From positions 117,746,979-117,810,978 of the forward strand of contig OX578276.1 of assembly GCA_951217055.1 (NCBI GenBank): a stretch of 64,000 nucleotides of DNA. Direction: 5' to 3'. Every line of letters begins with the position of its first letter. The first letter of the stretch is position 1. The notes under the pieces were generated by a model. It was given only the letters and a program-made list of their open reading frames with translations. It made no database searches and was not told where the DNA came from. The position numbers and the translations under genes are program-made. Positions 1 through 12,356 of the stretch are shown here, one piece after another. Source of the DNA: Gerris lacustris. Lineage: Eukaryota; Arthropoda; Insecta; Hemiptera; Gerridae.

Positions 1-241
1 TGTGTCCCAGACACAAATATTTATCGCAATATCCACGTACAAATTTCGTATTTCTGCTTTTTTAATTTTTTTACGTATTATTTTATTCGTCTGGGTTTTC
101 TTGGTTTTCAGCAGTTGTTCTCATTCTTAGTTCCAGTCCTAATGAAGATGAAGCTGGTAGGCTCTCTGATATCATAGAATTGTCGGGACTTTTGCGATTT
201 TCAGTATTTATCTGAGGTACATTCATTTTCTAAAGAGTACA

Positions 242-1898
242 TTAATTTTCATCTGGATCGTTTATTTCAATATTCAATGTGCAATGCATTTTATCTATTC
301 GCTCCTGAAGAGACCTATGAATGTCGGTTTTATTTTGTATCCTTCGTTCAAGTTCTCCTTTTAAGTTTCCTCTCCAAGTTTCTTTAGAAAAATACTTCGA
401 CGTCCCACTTTTACGTTATTGCTTTTAAGAATGATTTGTGAATTTATTCCCGCCATATTTAGCATGGAATAAAAAATTACCATAGGCTGTCGCTTAGTGT
501 TACGGGCTACACTGTAGTTCTCACAAAGCTTGTCGTTTGTATCTCCACCTATATTTTTGTTATAGTACGTAATGATTTCAGGTTTTTTTTCTCCCCTGTA
601 GATTCATCTATCATTTCATCAGCACGCATGGTTGATATCAAAAGTACATTCTTTTTATGTTTAGGGACGTATAAAACATTAGTGGAATTCTTCCGAAACC
701 TAAATAGAATTGAATTGACTTCACAATTTGTTACGTTTTTGAACTCTATCGGAATATAGAATTTGTTTTTCTTCAGTGTTCCTACGTAGCTAAGTTTTAA
801 ATCACGTAGTTCCTCAGTTAGAGTAAAATCCGAAAACCAGTTATCGGCAGTAACATTAAGCCCCGAATGATATATTGGTTTGCAGAGCCTTTTTACAACA
901 TCAGTAGGTTTGTTACTTGTAGCGAACGGTGATCCTTCAGGCTGAGTACCAACATAAACTTCAAGATTGTAAGCATAAAACACGTCAGCATTAACCAAAG
1001 CAAAAATGTTTATCCCGTACTTTCTTGGTTTAGAAGGAATGTACTGGACAAAACTGCATCTTCCTCTAAACCCTTCTAATTTCAATGGTGACACTTTCTC
1101 CTGGGGGAATAGTTTTGTATGCAGTTGGTCACAAATAATTGAAACAACTCTCTAATCAAAGCAAGTCGGTCGTGTTTGACCCTCTCCTATCTTGTTCTAT
1201 CGTCAAAACGGATACACTTTAATAAAAATAAAAACCTCTTCCTAATCATAACTGTTCCGAAAACTTCAACACCGTGACCCTCAGTGTCCCACAAATCCAG
1301 ACTATTCAAGCGATGAGCTCGAAACCGGCCAGCCTAGTAAAGAAGTCCTATAAGGGCTTTAATGTCGATGACATCGGTGATCGGTGGGACAAGCATCTCT
1401 GGGACCTTTGTATTTTATCGTTTGGGTTAGTTCAATGAACTGATTAGTGTACGTTACAATCCTTTCCAACATGTGATCTGTAATAAAGTTGGACTAGGAT
1501 TCACAAGGCGATTTGGCATTTCGAGCATTTCCTATAAGAGCGCCATTATAAGGAATGTTCTTGATTTGTGCTCCTCTTCTTATTTTGTATGGAGTCTTTA
1601 TCCGCCTCTAGAAATTTATTATTCTATTTTTTTTTTTTTTTTTTTTTTTTTTTTGATATACTGTAAATTACTCTTCTTCACAGTAGTTATTATTAATTTC
1701 CTCACAGTCACTGTTGCTCTGTTCTGACTCAGAATCACTATCACGTTTTTCTATATTTACGCTCTTATCTGCTTGGTCATCCTCGCTCTAACTACTAGAA
1801 TTTCTGTGGTCTGAATCTCCTTCCATTAAAATTCTAACCATTTCCTCAACATGATTATTAGGGTTGTTGATATAAAACTTTTCGTGGGATTTATCCAT
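242..1898 (-). pseudogene. piggyBac-like transposase, frameshifted
   Basis: Read on the minus strand, an ATG at 1898 starts an acidic Asp/Ser/Glu-rich N-terminus (DSDSESEQSNSDCEE) broken by one in-frame TAG. Further down, the core shows piggyBac hallmarks: KCIRFDDRTR with a stop inside, LALIRELFQLF, FRGRCSFVQYIPSKPRKYGI, NVTADNWFSD, GGDTNDKLCENYS and MVIFYSMLNMAGIN, then a basic tail ending at TAA 242-244. The longest open piece is 549-1094. The DDE/D-type catalytic Asp that normally precedes FRGRC is lost in a small deletion near 1083-1100; the NVTADNW and GGDTND aspartates remain. Frameshifts lie near 1100, 575 and 390. The family call is strong and the protein is dead. Confidence 0.88.
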
Positions 1899-2288
1899 AG
1901 TGCCTGAAAAAGAGAAAGAGAGAGAGAGAGAAAAAAAACATGCAGTCCTCACCGACCTAATCTCTTGTATAATACGTAAGACATAAATATTAGATATTCC
2001 GATCTTATAAATTCATGGTTCATAAAACAATAAACATTTAATTTTGATTAAAATATTAAAAAATAAAAATAAAAAAACTTACGTCGTTGGGCGTAGGGGC
2101 CTGTGAGGACAATACGGGCACAGAAGCGATGAGTAATGGCGCACAATGCCAGAGAGCGACTAGTTCCATTGATAACAGCAAGAAATGTAGCTAGACGAAT
2201 ACCCACCCTTCAATCGCCCTCCTACCTCCCACTGTAAACATATTTCAATCTAAACTTTGGGCCTGACAGGACCGCGTGTTCCCGAGGG
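1899..2288. other. piggyBac 5' flank, non-coding
   Basis: This is the interval between the transposase ATG and the element end. It includes a short GA-rich run (1915-1939). No ORF or other domain is seen. Confidence 0.5.
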
Positions 2289-2318
2289 TTAAAAAACATT
2301 TTTGTTTGGATGTAAAAA

Positions 2319-2667
2319 ATTAGAAGTTTCATTTTTAAGTTTTTGGTAGTATTCATACTACGGAAATTTTAAATTTTAATTCAAACCAAATCATAATTAT
2401 TATTAACAATGGGAGATAGACAGAGAAAAATAGACTCCAGCGCCGGGACTCGAACCACGGGCCTCTATATTTCAAGTATAGCACTCTAACCAACTGAGCT
2501 ACCCTGAAGAATAATTTCCTCTGTCAATAACGATACCTAATCCCGAATTAAGCTTTCAATTTTCCACAAGTCTAGGAGTCGACATTTACGACAATAGAAC
2601 AAGACCGAGAAATATCGCTTATAATTATAAAGTACCCGATTGGTACCTGTACCTTGTACAATCAGTT
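2319..2667 (-). repeat. tRNA-like dispersed repeat, copy A
   Basis: On the minus strand, 2510-2435 (76 nt) reads as a tRNA-like fold. It has A-box-like TAGCTCAGTTGGTTAGAG, an anticodon stem CTATA/TATAG around loop CTTGAAA (formal anticodon TGA), and B-box GGTTCGAGTCCCGG. Two mismatches in the T-stem argue against a working tRNA gene. It is embedded in a longer repeat with AT-rich flanks that recurs at 23985-24500 and in part at 2668-2749 and 34500-34550. Near-perfect inverted repeats (GACAGAG...CTCTGTC; 2419-2431 and 2514-2525) bracket the tRNA-like part. Confidence 0.75.
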
Positions 2668-2749
2668 AGAAGATTCATTTTTAAGTTTGGTAGTATTCAT
2701 ACTATGGAAAGTTTAAATTTTAATTCAAATCAAATCATAATTATTACTA
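2668..2749 (-). repeat. tRNA-like repeat, tail-only partial copy
   Basis: A second, truncated copy of the copy A tail (TTTTTAAGTTTGGTAGTATTCA...) directly follows copy A in the same orientation. It is cut off where the next repeat begins at GGCATC. Confidence 0.7.
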
Positions 2750-3511
2750 GGCATCACGTGGCTCTATCATTGAAGCGAGCGTATTGCAATAAAATACTGA
2801 ATATTGCAATTTGTTAATCATGATCATGATGAATGTCATAGTTGAAGATAAGTGAAAGAGGGTAGTGAGGAGTAGAGTGGGGGTACTCGGTACAAAGCTT
2901 TACTTCCTAAGCAAACCTTCACACAACACGACTATAAGAATCTTAACCATATAGCTTTTTAAACTATTATTATAAATGTATCACTTCATTACTCAAATAC
3001 TACTGCTTGTATCAAGTTGAAATTTTACATACTTGTTTCAATTGTACTTTAGACGATGTACATAAAGTTTGATTTAAATCGTTACGTTAGAACGTAAGAT
3101 ATCAGTAAAAAGTTTGTTTTTTCTATTTTAAACGTTTAGGTCCGCTTTAATAGTTTTAGCGATTTTTATTAATTCATAGTAGTGTCGTTGTTGGTTTTAC
3201 TAAAAAATGTTATTTTGAAAAAAAGGTTTGTCTCATCGAATAGATGATAATAGAATCTTTTCCCGTCCTGAAATTCCAATTTAATTTTTGAACCTCTCGT
3301 TTAAGCGAGCGTTGCGCGCGAACTCTTGGACGGATCACGCTGTCCAACTAACTTAGCCTGAGTATTAGTAAGAGGAACATGTATACCAAATTTCAACTAA
3401 ATCGGTCAACTTTTACTCAAGTTATCGTCGGACACGTAAACGTTACTGACAGACAGACAGGCAAGATGCATAGTTTGTTGAATGTAGGAAGCTCGCTTAC
3501 GCTCGCTTCAA
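2750..3511 (+). repeat. Short inverted-repeat element F, copy 1
   Basis: It starts GGCATCACGTGGCTCTATCA and carries near-terminal inverted repeats ATTGAAGCGAGCGTA (about 2776) and TACGCTCGCTTCAAT (about 3498). Related copies lie at 4193-4745 (minus), 4748-4850 (plus, partial), 6735-7330 (plus, partial) and 39395-40130 (minus). There is no coding capacity. It looks like a non-autonomous DNA element; the superfamily is not determined. Confidence 0.7.
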
Positions 3512-4192
3512 TTAAAGACGTAGAACAACCTACTTCATTTTTTCACATATAACGCCAGTCACCCTGTATATAAAATTTAAGTTTTGTCTGTACATTGGTC
3601 AGAATTGAATTTTTTTTGGATACTTTTTCATTTTAGACATTCCAAAAACCGAATCCGGCCTTAACTTTTTTCGTGTATGTATGTGTGTCTGTCGCCCCAG
3701 TCAGACTTTATAGGCGCAAAACTGGCTAAATGAAATCGATTAATTTTTTTTCAGGGGTGAGCACAAACATGTTACACAATTTGTAGGCTTGGTTTCATCT
3801 AAAAATATTGAGTAGAACCAAAGTTATTAACAATTTTATAAAAACAAGTATATAAAACATAACCTAAAAAAAATAGGTTGATCCGCCGTAAACAAACCCC
3901 ACAGACTCGCTATTCAAAATTTTTGGGTACTTCTAGACCACCTAGAGACTTGCGGTTTTTTGCATGTGGTCGGAAATTGGCCTAAGCCCATTGAAAAAAT
4001 CTGAAAAGTAAAAAAAAATATATTCCCCCCCCTTAAAAATTAAAGATGGGGGACGTATTTTAAAGTTTTTGGAACGAAGTTCCTTATGGCACGTTCTGGA
4101 GCCCGGGAGTGAATCCAAAAAAAACGACCAAAATCACCGTCACAAAATAACCGTCACAAAATCACCGTCACAAAATCACCGTCACGAAATCT
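3512..4192 (+). repeat. Dispersed repeat G and ACCGTCAC tandem array
   Basis: 3590-3850 belongs to a dispersed family (CTGTACATTGGTCAGAATTG ... GGCGCAAAACTGGCTAAA) that also occurs at 38775-38955 and, inverted, at 62525-62695. At 4130-4190 an imperfect tandem array repeats ACCGTCACAAAATC about four times. Nothing here looks coding. Confidence 0.65.
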
Positions 4193-7100
4193 ACCGATGG
4201 CGATAACTGGAGTAAAAGTTGACCGACTTAGTTGAAATTTGGTACACATGTTCATTTTACCAATGTCCAGGACAAGTTCGTTGGACAACGTTATCCACCC
4301 AAGCGTTCACGCGCAACGCTCGCGTAAACGTAAGCTTCGAATTTGAAATTGGAATTTTTGGACGGGAAAAAATTCTAACTTCATCTATTTAATGAGACAA
4401 ACAACTTTTATAAATATTTTTTTTTAGTAAAACGAACACCGACACTACTATGAAGTGATAAAGATCGCTAAATTTATTAAAGCGGACCAAACCGATTAAA
4501 ATAAAGAAAAACAACGTTTTTACCGATATCTTACGTTCTAACGTAAAGATTTAAATGAAATTTGTATACATCACCTACAGTACAATTGAAACAAGCATGT
4601 AACATTTCAACCTGATACAAGCAGAAGTTTTTGTGAGTTAATGATTTATATTTTTTATTTTAATATTTTAATTGGAGTAATATGCCGACGGGGCCTGGGA
4701 GGCCAGTTCTTTTTTGTTCTACAACCATCTGCTTTAACTATAAATTTATCACTAGGCATCGCGTGGCTCTATCATTGAAGCGAGCGTATGGTAATAAATA
4801 ATGTATTGAATATTGAAAAAAAAGATAATCATGTATCATGATGAGTCGATAGATAGTGGGTCTGGTAGTAGTACTGTAGGAACGCCGAGAGAATGTGCGT
4901 GGAAAAATGGATCTTGGGTCGAAGTTTCAAACTTACTATCGACTTTACTTCGAGATATATCGCTATTCCTCTAGGCTGAGTCCCCTCCAGGTACTCGAAC
5001 TTTTCTACCTTTTTTAAAAAGTGACATTTTTTCGGCACATTTTCACAATGCCCAACTTTAACATCTCACTGCTTTAAGAGTTCTTACCCAAATCAAACCA
5101 AATTCACAGGGTTTTTAGAACTCATATAAATGTAGAAGCCTACTTAGTTTCAAGTCAAAAAGTTAATTAGTTTTACATTAATTAACGAATTTAATGGGAT
5201 CTGATATCCAAATGAACCCAATGAAAATTATTATTGAGCATTATTTTTTAACATTTGTTGATACATTATTAGAAAATAATAAATAATATTATTATGCTAT
5301 CAAAGTAATATTTTAAAACGCAATTTCTTTTACAAATATTTCTATTGTTATCCATTATTTAATGTAGAACTATTTATATATGACAATTGAAAATTAGGCG
5401 AAAATGAGAAACACGCACTAAAAAACTATACGTTGAGATGGGATGTACTCGTATGTACCAAAGTAAGTAATTTTATGTACTTACAGATAAAAACAAAACG
5501 TTGAGCAGAGAAATCCAAGTAAGAGTACCAGTTCAAATTTTCCAAGGAGATGCCAAATACGAAAGATATGATCACGGATATATAAGATGTTATCGACAAA
5601 GCGATTGTCCTAAGAATGACTGAAACATAGGTTGATTTTTTATTTTTATTTTTATTTTTTTTTTCATTTTTAGCTGGACAGTTTGTTGAAAGGAAAGCGG
5701 CTTGTATTATGAGATTATTTTCTTGCAAATATGTATAAATTTTTACAATTTTCCATGTAAGATTGCACTTCTTTAAAAAATAAAGGGTTTATCCCAATCC
5801 AAACTAAGGTCAATCACCCCCCAAAAGTAACTAATCCCATTCCTTCATCCTTCCGCTTTTTATAATCCTAAATCCTACCTGCCCGTTAAGTAGCTCATGC
5901 CCTATCAATATTTAGAGAACATATTATTCAGATAAAGATTACAGTGCTGCTAAAAACTAGTAAGACATCATGCGTTTTAAAATATTTCTTTGATAGCAAA
6001 GATGGATTAAAATAATAGGACTGGTTTATAAGACAAAACCTTAACAGAAAAATAAAGAAAAAAATACGTTTCAAAGAAACGAATTTATTTTAAATATGTT
6101 TAATACAATTTGTATACTTATTGTTTTCTTAAAAATGTTATACATTTTTAAAAATAAATATTATTTTATAATCTATAATCAGATTAAGTTTTAAAATTAG
6201 TAAGATATCATGCGTTTTAAACTATTACTTTGATAGCATAATAATATTACTTATTATTTTCTAATAATGTATCAACAAATGTTAAAAATAATGTTTAATA
6301 ATAACTTTCATTGGGTTCATTTGGATATCAGATCCCATTCAATCCGTTAATTAACATCAAACTAATTAACTTTTTGACTTGAAACTAAGTAGGCTTCTAC
6401 ATTTATATGAGTTCTAAAAACCCTGTGAATTTGGTTTGATTTGGATAAGAACTCTTAAAGCAGTGAGATGTTAAAGTCGGGCATTGTGAAAATGTGCCGA
6501 AAAAATGTCACTTTTTAAACAAGGTAGAAAAGGTCGACACGACACACCTAGAGGGGACTCTGCCTAGAGGAACATCGATATATCTAGAAGCGAAGTCGAT
6601 AGTTAGTTTAAAAGTTCGACCCAAGATCGATTTTTCCACGCACATTCTCTCGGCGTTCCTACAGTACAGCGGCTAGTAGTAAGGGAACCACCCCGCATTC
6701 TTACTATTCCACTAACCACACATATCTTTTTCAATTATTATAAATTGTATTTCTCTGCTACAAAAAAACTACTGCATGTATCAAATTGAAATTTTGCATG
6801 CTTGTTTCAATTGTGCATTAGATGGTGTATATGAAGTTTTATTAAAATCGTTACGTTAGAACATAAGATATCGGTAAAAAGGTTGTTTTCTCTATTATAA
6901 ACGTTTAGGTCCGCTTTAATAGTTTTAGCGATCTTTATTAATTCATAGCGGTGTCGCTGTTGGTTTTACTAAAAAATGTTATTTGAAAAAAATGTTCGTC
7001 TCATCGAATAGATGATGATAGAATCTTTTCCCGTCCTGAAATTCCAATTTAATTTTTGAACCTCTCGTTTACGAGAGCATTGCGCGCGAACTCTTGGGCG

Positions 7101-7216
7101 GATCACGCTGTCCAACGAACTTAGCCTGAGTATTAGTAAGAGGAACATGTATACCAAATTTCAACTAAATCGGACAAATTTTACTCAAGTTATCGTCGGA
7201 CACGTAAACGTTACAC

Positions 7217-7262
<46 letters not shown>
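4193..7262. repeat. Large inverted repeat, arms about 1.1 kb
   Basis: 4193-5345 is, with interruptions, the reverse complement of 6215-7262. The outer parts (4193-4680 and 6740-7262) are copies of element F. The inner parts (4860-5345 and 6215-6670) are a separate sequence with the shared block GTAGGAACGCCGAGAGAATG. The left arm also holds a truncated plus-strand F copy (4748-4850). The spacer 5346-6214 is AT-rich and non-coding, and its right part repeats a 40-bp stretch (about 5962 and 6198) that ends the right arm. Open frames in both arms mirror each other because the DNA is palindromic; they are not genes. Confidence 0.8.

Positions 7263-7272
<10 letters not shown>
7213..7272. repeat. 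(CAGA)n microsatellite
   Basis: Fifteen or so units of CAGA lie in the right arm of the inverted repeat, at the position where other F copies have only one to three units. Confidence 0.95.
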
Positions 7273-7275
<3 letters not shown>

Positions 7276-7330
7276 GCATATTTCGTTGAATGTAAGAAGC
7301 TCGCTTACGCTCGCTTCAATTAACTTTTTT

Positions 7331-8247
7331 CTCAATATACAATACATTATTTATTGAAAGACGCTCGCTTCAAAGATAATAAAAAGATTTTCATTTAATT
7401 TTGCCTTAACTCCGCTAGTACAAATAGTTAGTTAATTTTAATTCTGTCTCTTTTCTAACTCCACCATGTATACGTAGTTATTACAGCGATTTTATCATTT
7501 ATATTTAATGAAAAGCGTAAGGAACTTCGTTCCTACCGGGTGTTCCACGACACCGCACGTATTTATTTTTTTAGAGGCTTATTGTGGCTAAACGGTAAGT
7601 AGTATCGATAAGCTGATTGCGCCCGCTGTAATCAATTTTAAAAGATCTACAAATTTGGTCCTATTACTTTTTGTCGTAATTTCATCGGTTCTACCTTAAA
7701 TAGAGCTAAATTTTATTATTATAAAAAAAAAATTCACTGAGCGCTTATGGCGTCCGCAATTGTTGACCGATTTAATTTCTGCTTGGAGTGCTTAAACATC
7801 ACACTAATGCTCTTTAAATCGAGTAATTATTATTTTACTAATTGTTTCTAGAACTAGAGTTATTAAATATTTACTGGTGCAACTGCCGTATTGAATGAAG
7901 AGGCTGGTAATTAAATAATGCACCATTATTGTTGATGATTGTTCAATGACTTCCCAGTCTAATTGGTTTTGTATACTTTTTTTTTTAGCATTGTTAGTTA
8001 TTACTATATTACTTAGTTTCTATTGGCTATTTTTAAAATATATAGATAGAATCCAAACTATGATTTAGAGAGTATTATATTCCTAATAATTAACGATGTG
8101 TAATATAGTCCTGATTTTATTCCTAGAAGGCTGTGGAAACAAAACTATTTAGGAATTTAATTTAATTGCTAGGCCTACATGATTATAGGAAACATAGCCA
8201 CTAATACCTAGCATGAGCCCCGCGCAGAGCGCGGGGTGAAAGCTAGT
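7331..8247 (+). mobile_element. Non-autonomous Helitron, 3' end at 8246
   Basis: A perfect 8-bp GC-rich hairpin (CCCCGCGC-AGA-GCGCGGGG, 8218-8236) is followed 6 nt later by CTAG and then T (8243-8247). This is the terminal arrangement of Helitrons. The 5' end was not found, so the start given is only the end of the preceding repeat. No Rep/helicase sequence is seen, so any element here is non-autonomous. Confidence 0.6.
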
Positions 8248-8435
8248 TTTATATAAAGTGAAAACGTAAATGCCAACTCTGGTTAAAAACCTTTGGTCAA
8301 GCTTGGATATTTTAAAAGATGATTTGTTTGTATAATTTTGTTATGCATTTAATAAATAAAAAATTAATATATCCATCTATATATCTATAATATATCTATT
8401 AATATATTAATCTTAGTGTAGCTCTACAGCTTGGA
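8248..8435 (-). repeat. LINE 3' tail, AT microsatellite-like
   Basis: Reading the minus strand from 8435, the sequence continues the LINE remnant that is interrupted by the hAT insertion (8436-13255). There is a stop codon, then a TATATC/TATAGA-rich tail. AGCTTGGA (8428-8435) is one copy of the hAT target duplication. Confidence 0.5.
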
Positions 8436-8912
8436 CAGTGGCGTAACTAGGTAAGAAGCGCCCTGGAGCAGTATCACCTTGGCGCCCCTCCCCCTCCCCC
8501 CTTTTAAAATCGGTGCGTCTCAAACGTGATACCAAAGAAATTGTAATAAATACCACAAATTTAATTGTAAAAAATTAATAATTGTAAGGGTTGGTAAACG
8601 AAGCTGGTGAATCTGCCGAAACACTTATGTACTAAGGTCCTAATAAGGTAATTTAAATAGTGATTTATTTATGACAAAGATTAAACATTATTATATCATC
8701 AATATGTGCTACTCCAAGTCCCCACTTTTCGGGAATACCACTAATAAGTGATTAAATCGGAGTTGAGAAGGTTGTGATTTAAAGTTCATTACTCAGATTC
8801 GTTTTTTTCCTGGTTTTATTATTTTTACTAATATTATTTAATACTTGCTAATTATTAGATTTACTTTCTTCTTCTTAGTTTTTACTTTCTCATATATGTT
8901 TTATATATGTAT

Positions 8913-11900
8913 AGGGTGACCCACGATAAAATTTCTTAAGGAAACTGGTGGATTTTATGGGTCCAATGAAAGCATTTGCCCATATCTCAATAGTTCTGGA
9001 GATATTGATTTAATTATTTTTTTAATGTGCTTCACGAAAATTTGCAAAAATGCCTAATGTCTCAAAAACTAAATGAGATAGAGAAATTAGGCTAAGGAAC
9101 TATTTTAAAGAGCATAAAAAAACCTTTCAGAATCACTCATTTATTTCCAAATTTCCAGCTGCTAAGCATATTTTAAGTTCTGTTACATTAGAAAATTTCG
9201 GTTTTATAAAATTCGCTCACGAAATTCCAGAGCTTTCTACTCTTAATTGAGGGATGTTAGAAGTGTGGCGATTTCAGGAAAAACTTCTGCTTTTCATAAG
9301 CTTTCAAATGGTATAAATAAAGCTTTAGATCAAAGGACTAGTTTTTCGGCCAGGATCACAACCAATTCTTGTACAAATGCAAAAAAGGTTTCACCCAGGG
9401 TCAATCCATTTGGACCGGTCCAGAGGTGGTTGCTCGACCATTTTAGAAAAAAAATATATTTTCCCTGTTGTTTCCCTCATATTTAAGGTGTTCAAAACAA
9501 TGCTTAAAAATTTGTTATCTTAAACCCTTTAGGTGTGGCGGCCATTTTTGATTTCCTTCGCACGCTAATTTTTGTGTTTGTGGGCATTTACGTCAACGCT
9601 CATATCTCTTAAACTATTTGCCCTAGAAGGCTAAAACAAAAACCAAATTAAAGGTAATTTTCCAGTGTTTAAATTAGGTTATGTCCATATTTCACCTAGT
9701 AATTTTTCTTCCATGAGAAAACTTCACCTGAAGTTGGATATTACAATCAAGAAAATTTCACTTTTCGGAATTTTTTTTCTGAAGGAAGGAGTGATATATA
9801 CAGCTTGATATTTTTTATGTGAGTAGGCATATATCAGTAGCATTACCCAAAAAAAATATCAATGGTAAAACTTGAATACTTTTATTTTTATAAATTTTTT
9901 GCCATTTTTGGGCCTCTATATCTCCGATGGGGCTGGTGGTAAAATTCTGAAATTTGCACAACTTACAGGGCTCTTGTATTAGGTCAACTGAAATAAAAAA
10001 TCATTTTGTATATTTGGGTAGCAAAAAAGTTATGCAAGCTCAAAAATGAAGGAAAAAGCTACGTGATAAAGTCGTTTCTGCACGCTTTATGGCTGATCGA
10101 CATTTGATTTTTTGATGTAAATTTGTTTTATTTCCATTATTCAATTGGTTTGACATAGCCTGGATTGGTTAAATTCATATATATGTTTTTTAAAAAATTT
10201 TATAGCCCTGCTATTAAAAATCACTTTGATAAAAACATTGCAGATCTGTATAATAATCACATTCTTATCGTAATTATATTGTAACATTGAATAAAAATAT
10301 GTAAATTCTTATCTTGTGCAACTGTAGGCCTATTTTACAATTTTTTTTCAAAGTGATTATTAATAGCAATGCCAACTGAAGTCCAAAGTTTGGATAAAAA
10401 ATTAACTGCAACTGACTGCGACATAAAAATGTTTTCCAATGTTTTGCTATCTTCACCATCTGTTGATTCACCAATCCAGTCTATGTCAAACCAATTGAAT
10501 AATGGAAATAAAACAAATTTACATCAAAAAATCAAATGTCGATCAGCCATAAAGCGTGCAGAAACGACTTTATCACGTAGCTTTTTCCTTCATTTTTGAG
10601 CTTGCATAACTTTTTTGCTACCCAAATATACAAAATGATTTTTTATTTCAGTTGACCTAATACGAGAGCCCTGTAAGTTGTGCAAATTTCAGAATTTTAT
10701 CACCAGCCCCATTGGAGATATAGAGGCCCAAAAATGGCAAATTTTCAAAAATTTCAATTTTCAAAAATTTATAAAAATAAAAGTATTCAAGTTTTACCAT
10801 TGATATTTTTTTGGGTAATGCTACTGATATATGCCTACTCACATAAAAAATATCAAGCTGTATATATCACTCCTTCCTTCAGAAAAAAAATTCCGAAAAG
10901 TGAAATTTTCTTGATTGTAATATCCAACTTCAGGTGAAGTTTTCTCATGGAAGAAAAATTACTAGGTGAAATATGGACATAACCTAATTTAAACACTGGA
11001 AAATTACCTTTAAATTAGTTTTTGTTTCAGCCTTCTAGGGCAAATAGTTTAGGAGATATGAGCGTTGACGTAAATGCCCACAAACACAAAAATTAGCGTG
11101 CGAAGGAAATCAAAAATGGCCGCCACACCTAAACGGTTTTAGATAAAAAATTTTTAATCATTGTTTTGAACACCTTAAATATGAGGGAAACAACAGGGAA
11201 AATATAAATTTTTTCTAAAATGGTCGAGCAACCAACTATTTTATTTTTGGACCATTTCCCCCAACGAAACTTCAAGATTTCGGGTTCTTATAGGTAATTT
11301 GACGCTGAACAAAAAAGTTCCTATAAACATGATGGATGCGGAACAGCTTCATTTTCGAGATATTCGCAAATAACATTAAAAAACATCACTTTTGGGCGTT
11401 TATCCTTACAATACTACGCTCCAACCATAATACTCCTTGAAACAAATCTAGTAGAGAAAAAGCTTTTCGTTGACTGATATCAATCTCTACTCTGTACAAC
11501 AAACCCCAGATTTTTACCGAATTTTAAAAATTCTACATCCCTGTTACTTTATTACTCAGTCCATTAAGGTGATCTCAATCAACGCTCAATTTTAAAGGAT
11601 TTTGATTGAGATACCTAATATTAGATTAATTCGACTCTCTACAAGAATTGCGTCAATGAGTAGTATGGTAAATAGCGTAGTATTTGAGAATTGTAAGGAT
11701 AAACGCCCAAAAGTCTCGAAAACCAAGCTGTTCCGCATCCATGTTTATAGAAACTTTTTTGTTCAGCGTCAAATTTCCTATGAGAACCCGAAGAGTTATG
11801 GTTTCGTTCGGGGTAACCTTTTTTGCATTTGTACAAGAATTGGTTGTGACCCTGACCGAAAAATTTCACGTCTGGTAGCATTCAATCCACCATAATTCAA

Positions 11901-12356
11901 AAACTAGTCCGTTGATCTAAAACTTTAATTATACCATTTGAAAGCTCATGAAAAGCAAAAGTTTTTTCTGAAATCGCCACACTTCTAACATCCCTAAATT
12001 AAGAGTAATGAGCTCAGTAATTTCGTGGGTGAATTTAAAAAAAATCGAAATTTTCAAATGTAACAGAACTTAGAAAATGCTTAGCAGCTGGTAATTTAAA
12101 AATATATAAATGATTCTGAAAGGCTTTTTATGCTCTTTAAAATTGGTACTTAGCTCAATTTCTCTATCTCATTTAGTTTATGAGTTATTATTAGGCAGTT
12201 TTTGAAAATTTTCGTGAAGCACATTAAAAGAAGAAATAAATCGATATCTCGAGAACTATTAAGATATGGGCAAATGCTTACTCGACATTTTTTGTTGCAT
12301 TTGACCTATATAGAATCCACCAGTTCCTTTATGACATTTTATCACGGGTCACCCTG
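8913..12356. repeat. Long palindromic element P1 nested in hAT1
   Basis: The left arm (8913-10175) is the reverse complement of the right arm (10470-12356) around a 295-bp loop. It begins TAGGGTGACCCACGATAAAA and ends with the complement, TTTTATCACGGGTCACCCTG. The right arm is about 0.6 kb longer because it contains a second palindrome (11245-11815). Open frames on both strands here are mirror artefacts. Confidence 0.85.
11245..11815. repeat. Second palindrome inside the P1 right arm
   Basis: 11275-11430 (for example CACTTTTGGGCGTTTATCCT) is the reverse complement of 11680-11810 (AGGATAAACGCCCAAAAGTC), with a centre near 11545. The stretch is absent from the left arm of P1, so it was either inserted into the right arm or lost from the left. 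Confidence 0.8.

Larger units (their letters stand above)
1..2292 (-). mobile_element. Decayed piggyBac-family element, one end present
   Basis: The transposase remnant at 242-1898 reads leftwards. Upstream of it, on the minus strand, the sequence begins TTAA followed by CCCTCGGGAACAC (TTAA at 2289-2292), which fits the TTAA target and CCC-type terminus of piggyBac elements. The other terminus is not visible, so the element probably runs past the left edge of the window. The end assignment rests on one TTAA+CCC match. Confidence 0.6.

Noticed and set aside
1473..1727. Plus-strand frame with poly-Phe
   Set aside because: It is produced by a long T run and overlaps the antisense of the piggyBac N-terminus.
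2435..2510. Functional tRNA gene with anticodon TGA
   Set aside because: The T-stem has two mismatches, the acceptor stem is irregular, a Ser tRNA should have a long variable arm, and further copies are repeat-borne.
4829..5038. Similar small proteins on opposite strands at 4829-5038 and 6494-6676
   Set aside because: They are mirror readings of the large inverted repeat, with no start context or conservation signal beyond the DNA repeat itself.
7165..7347. Frame with repeated SVCLSVCL
   Set aside because: Translation of the CAGA microsatellite.
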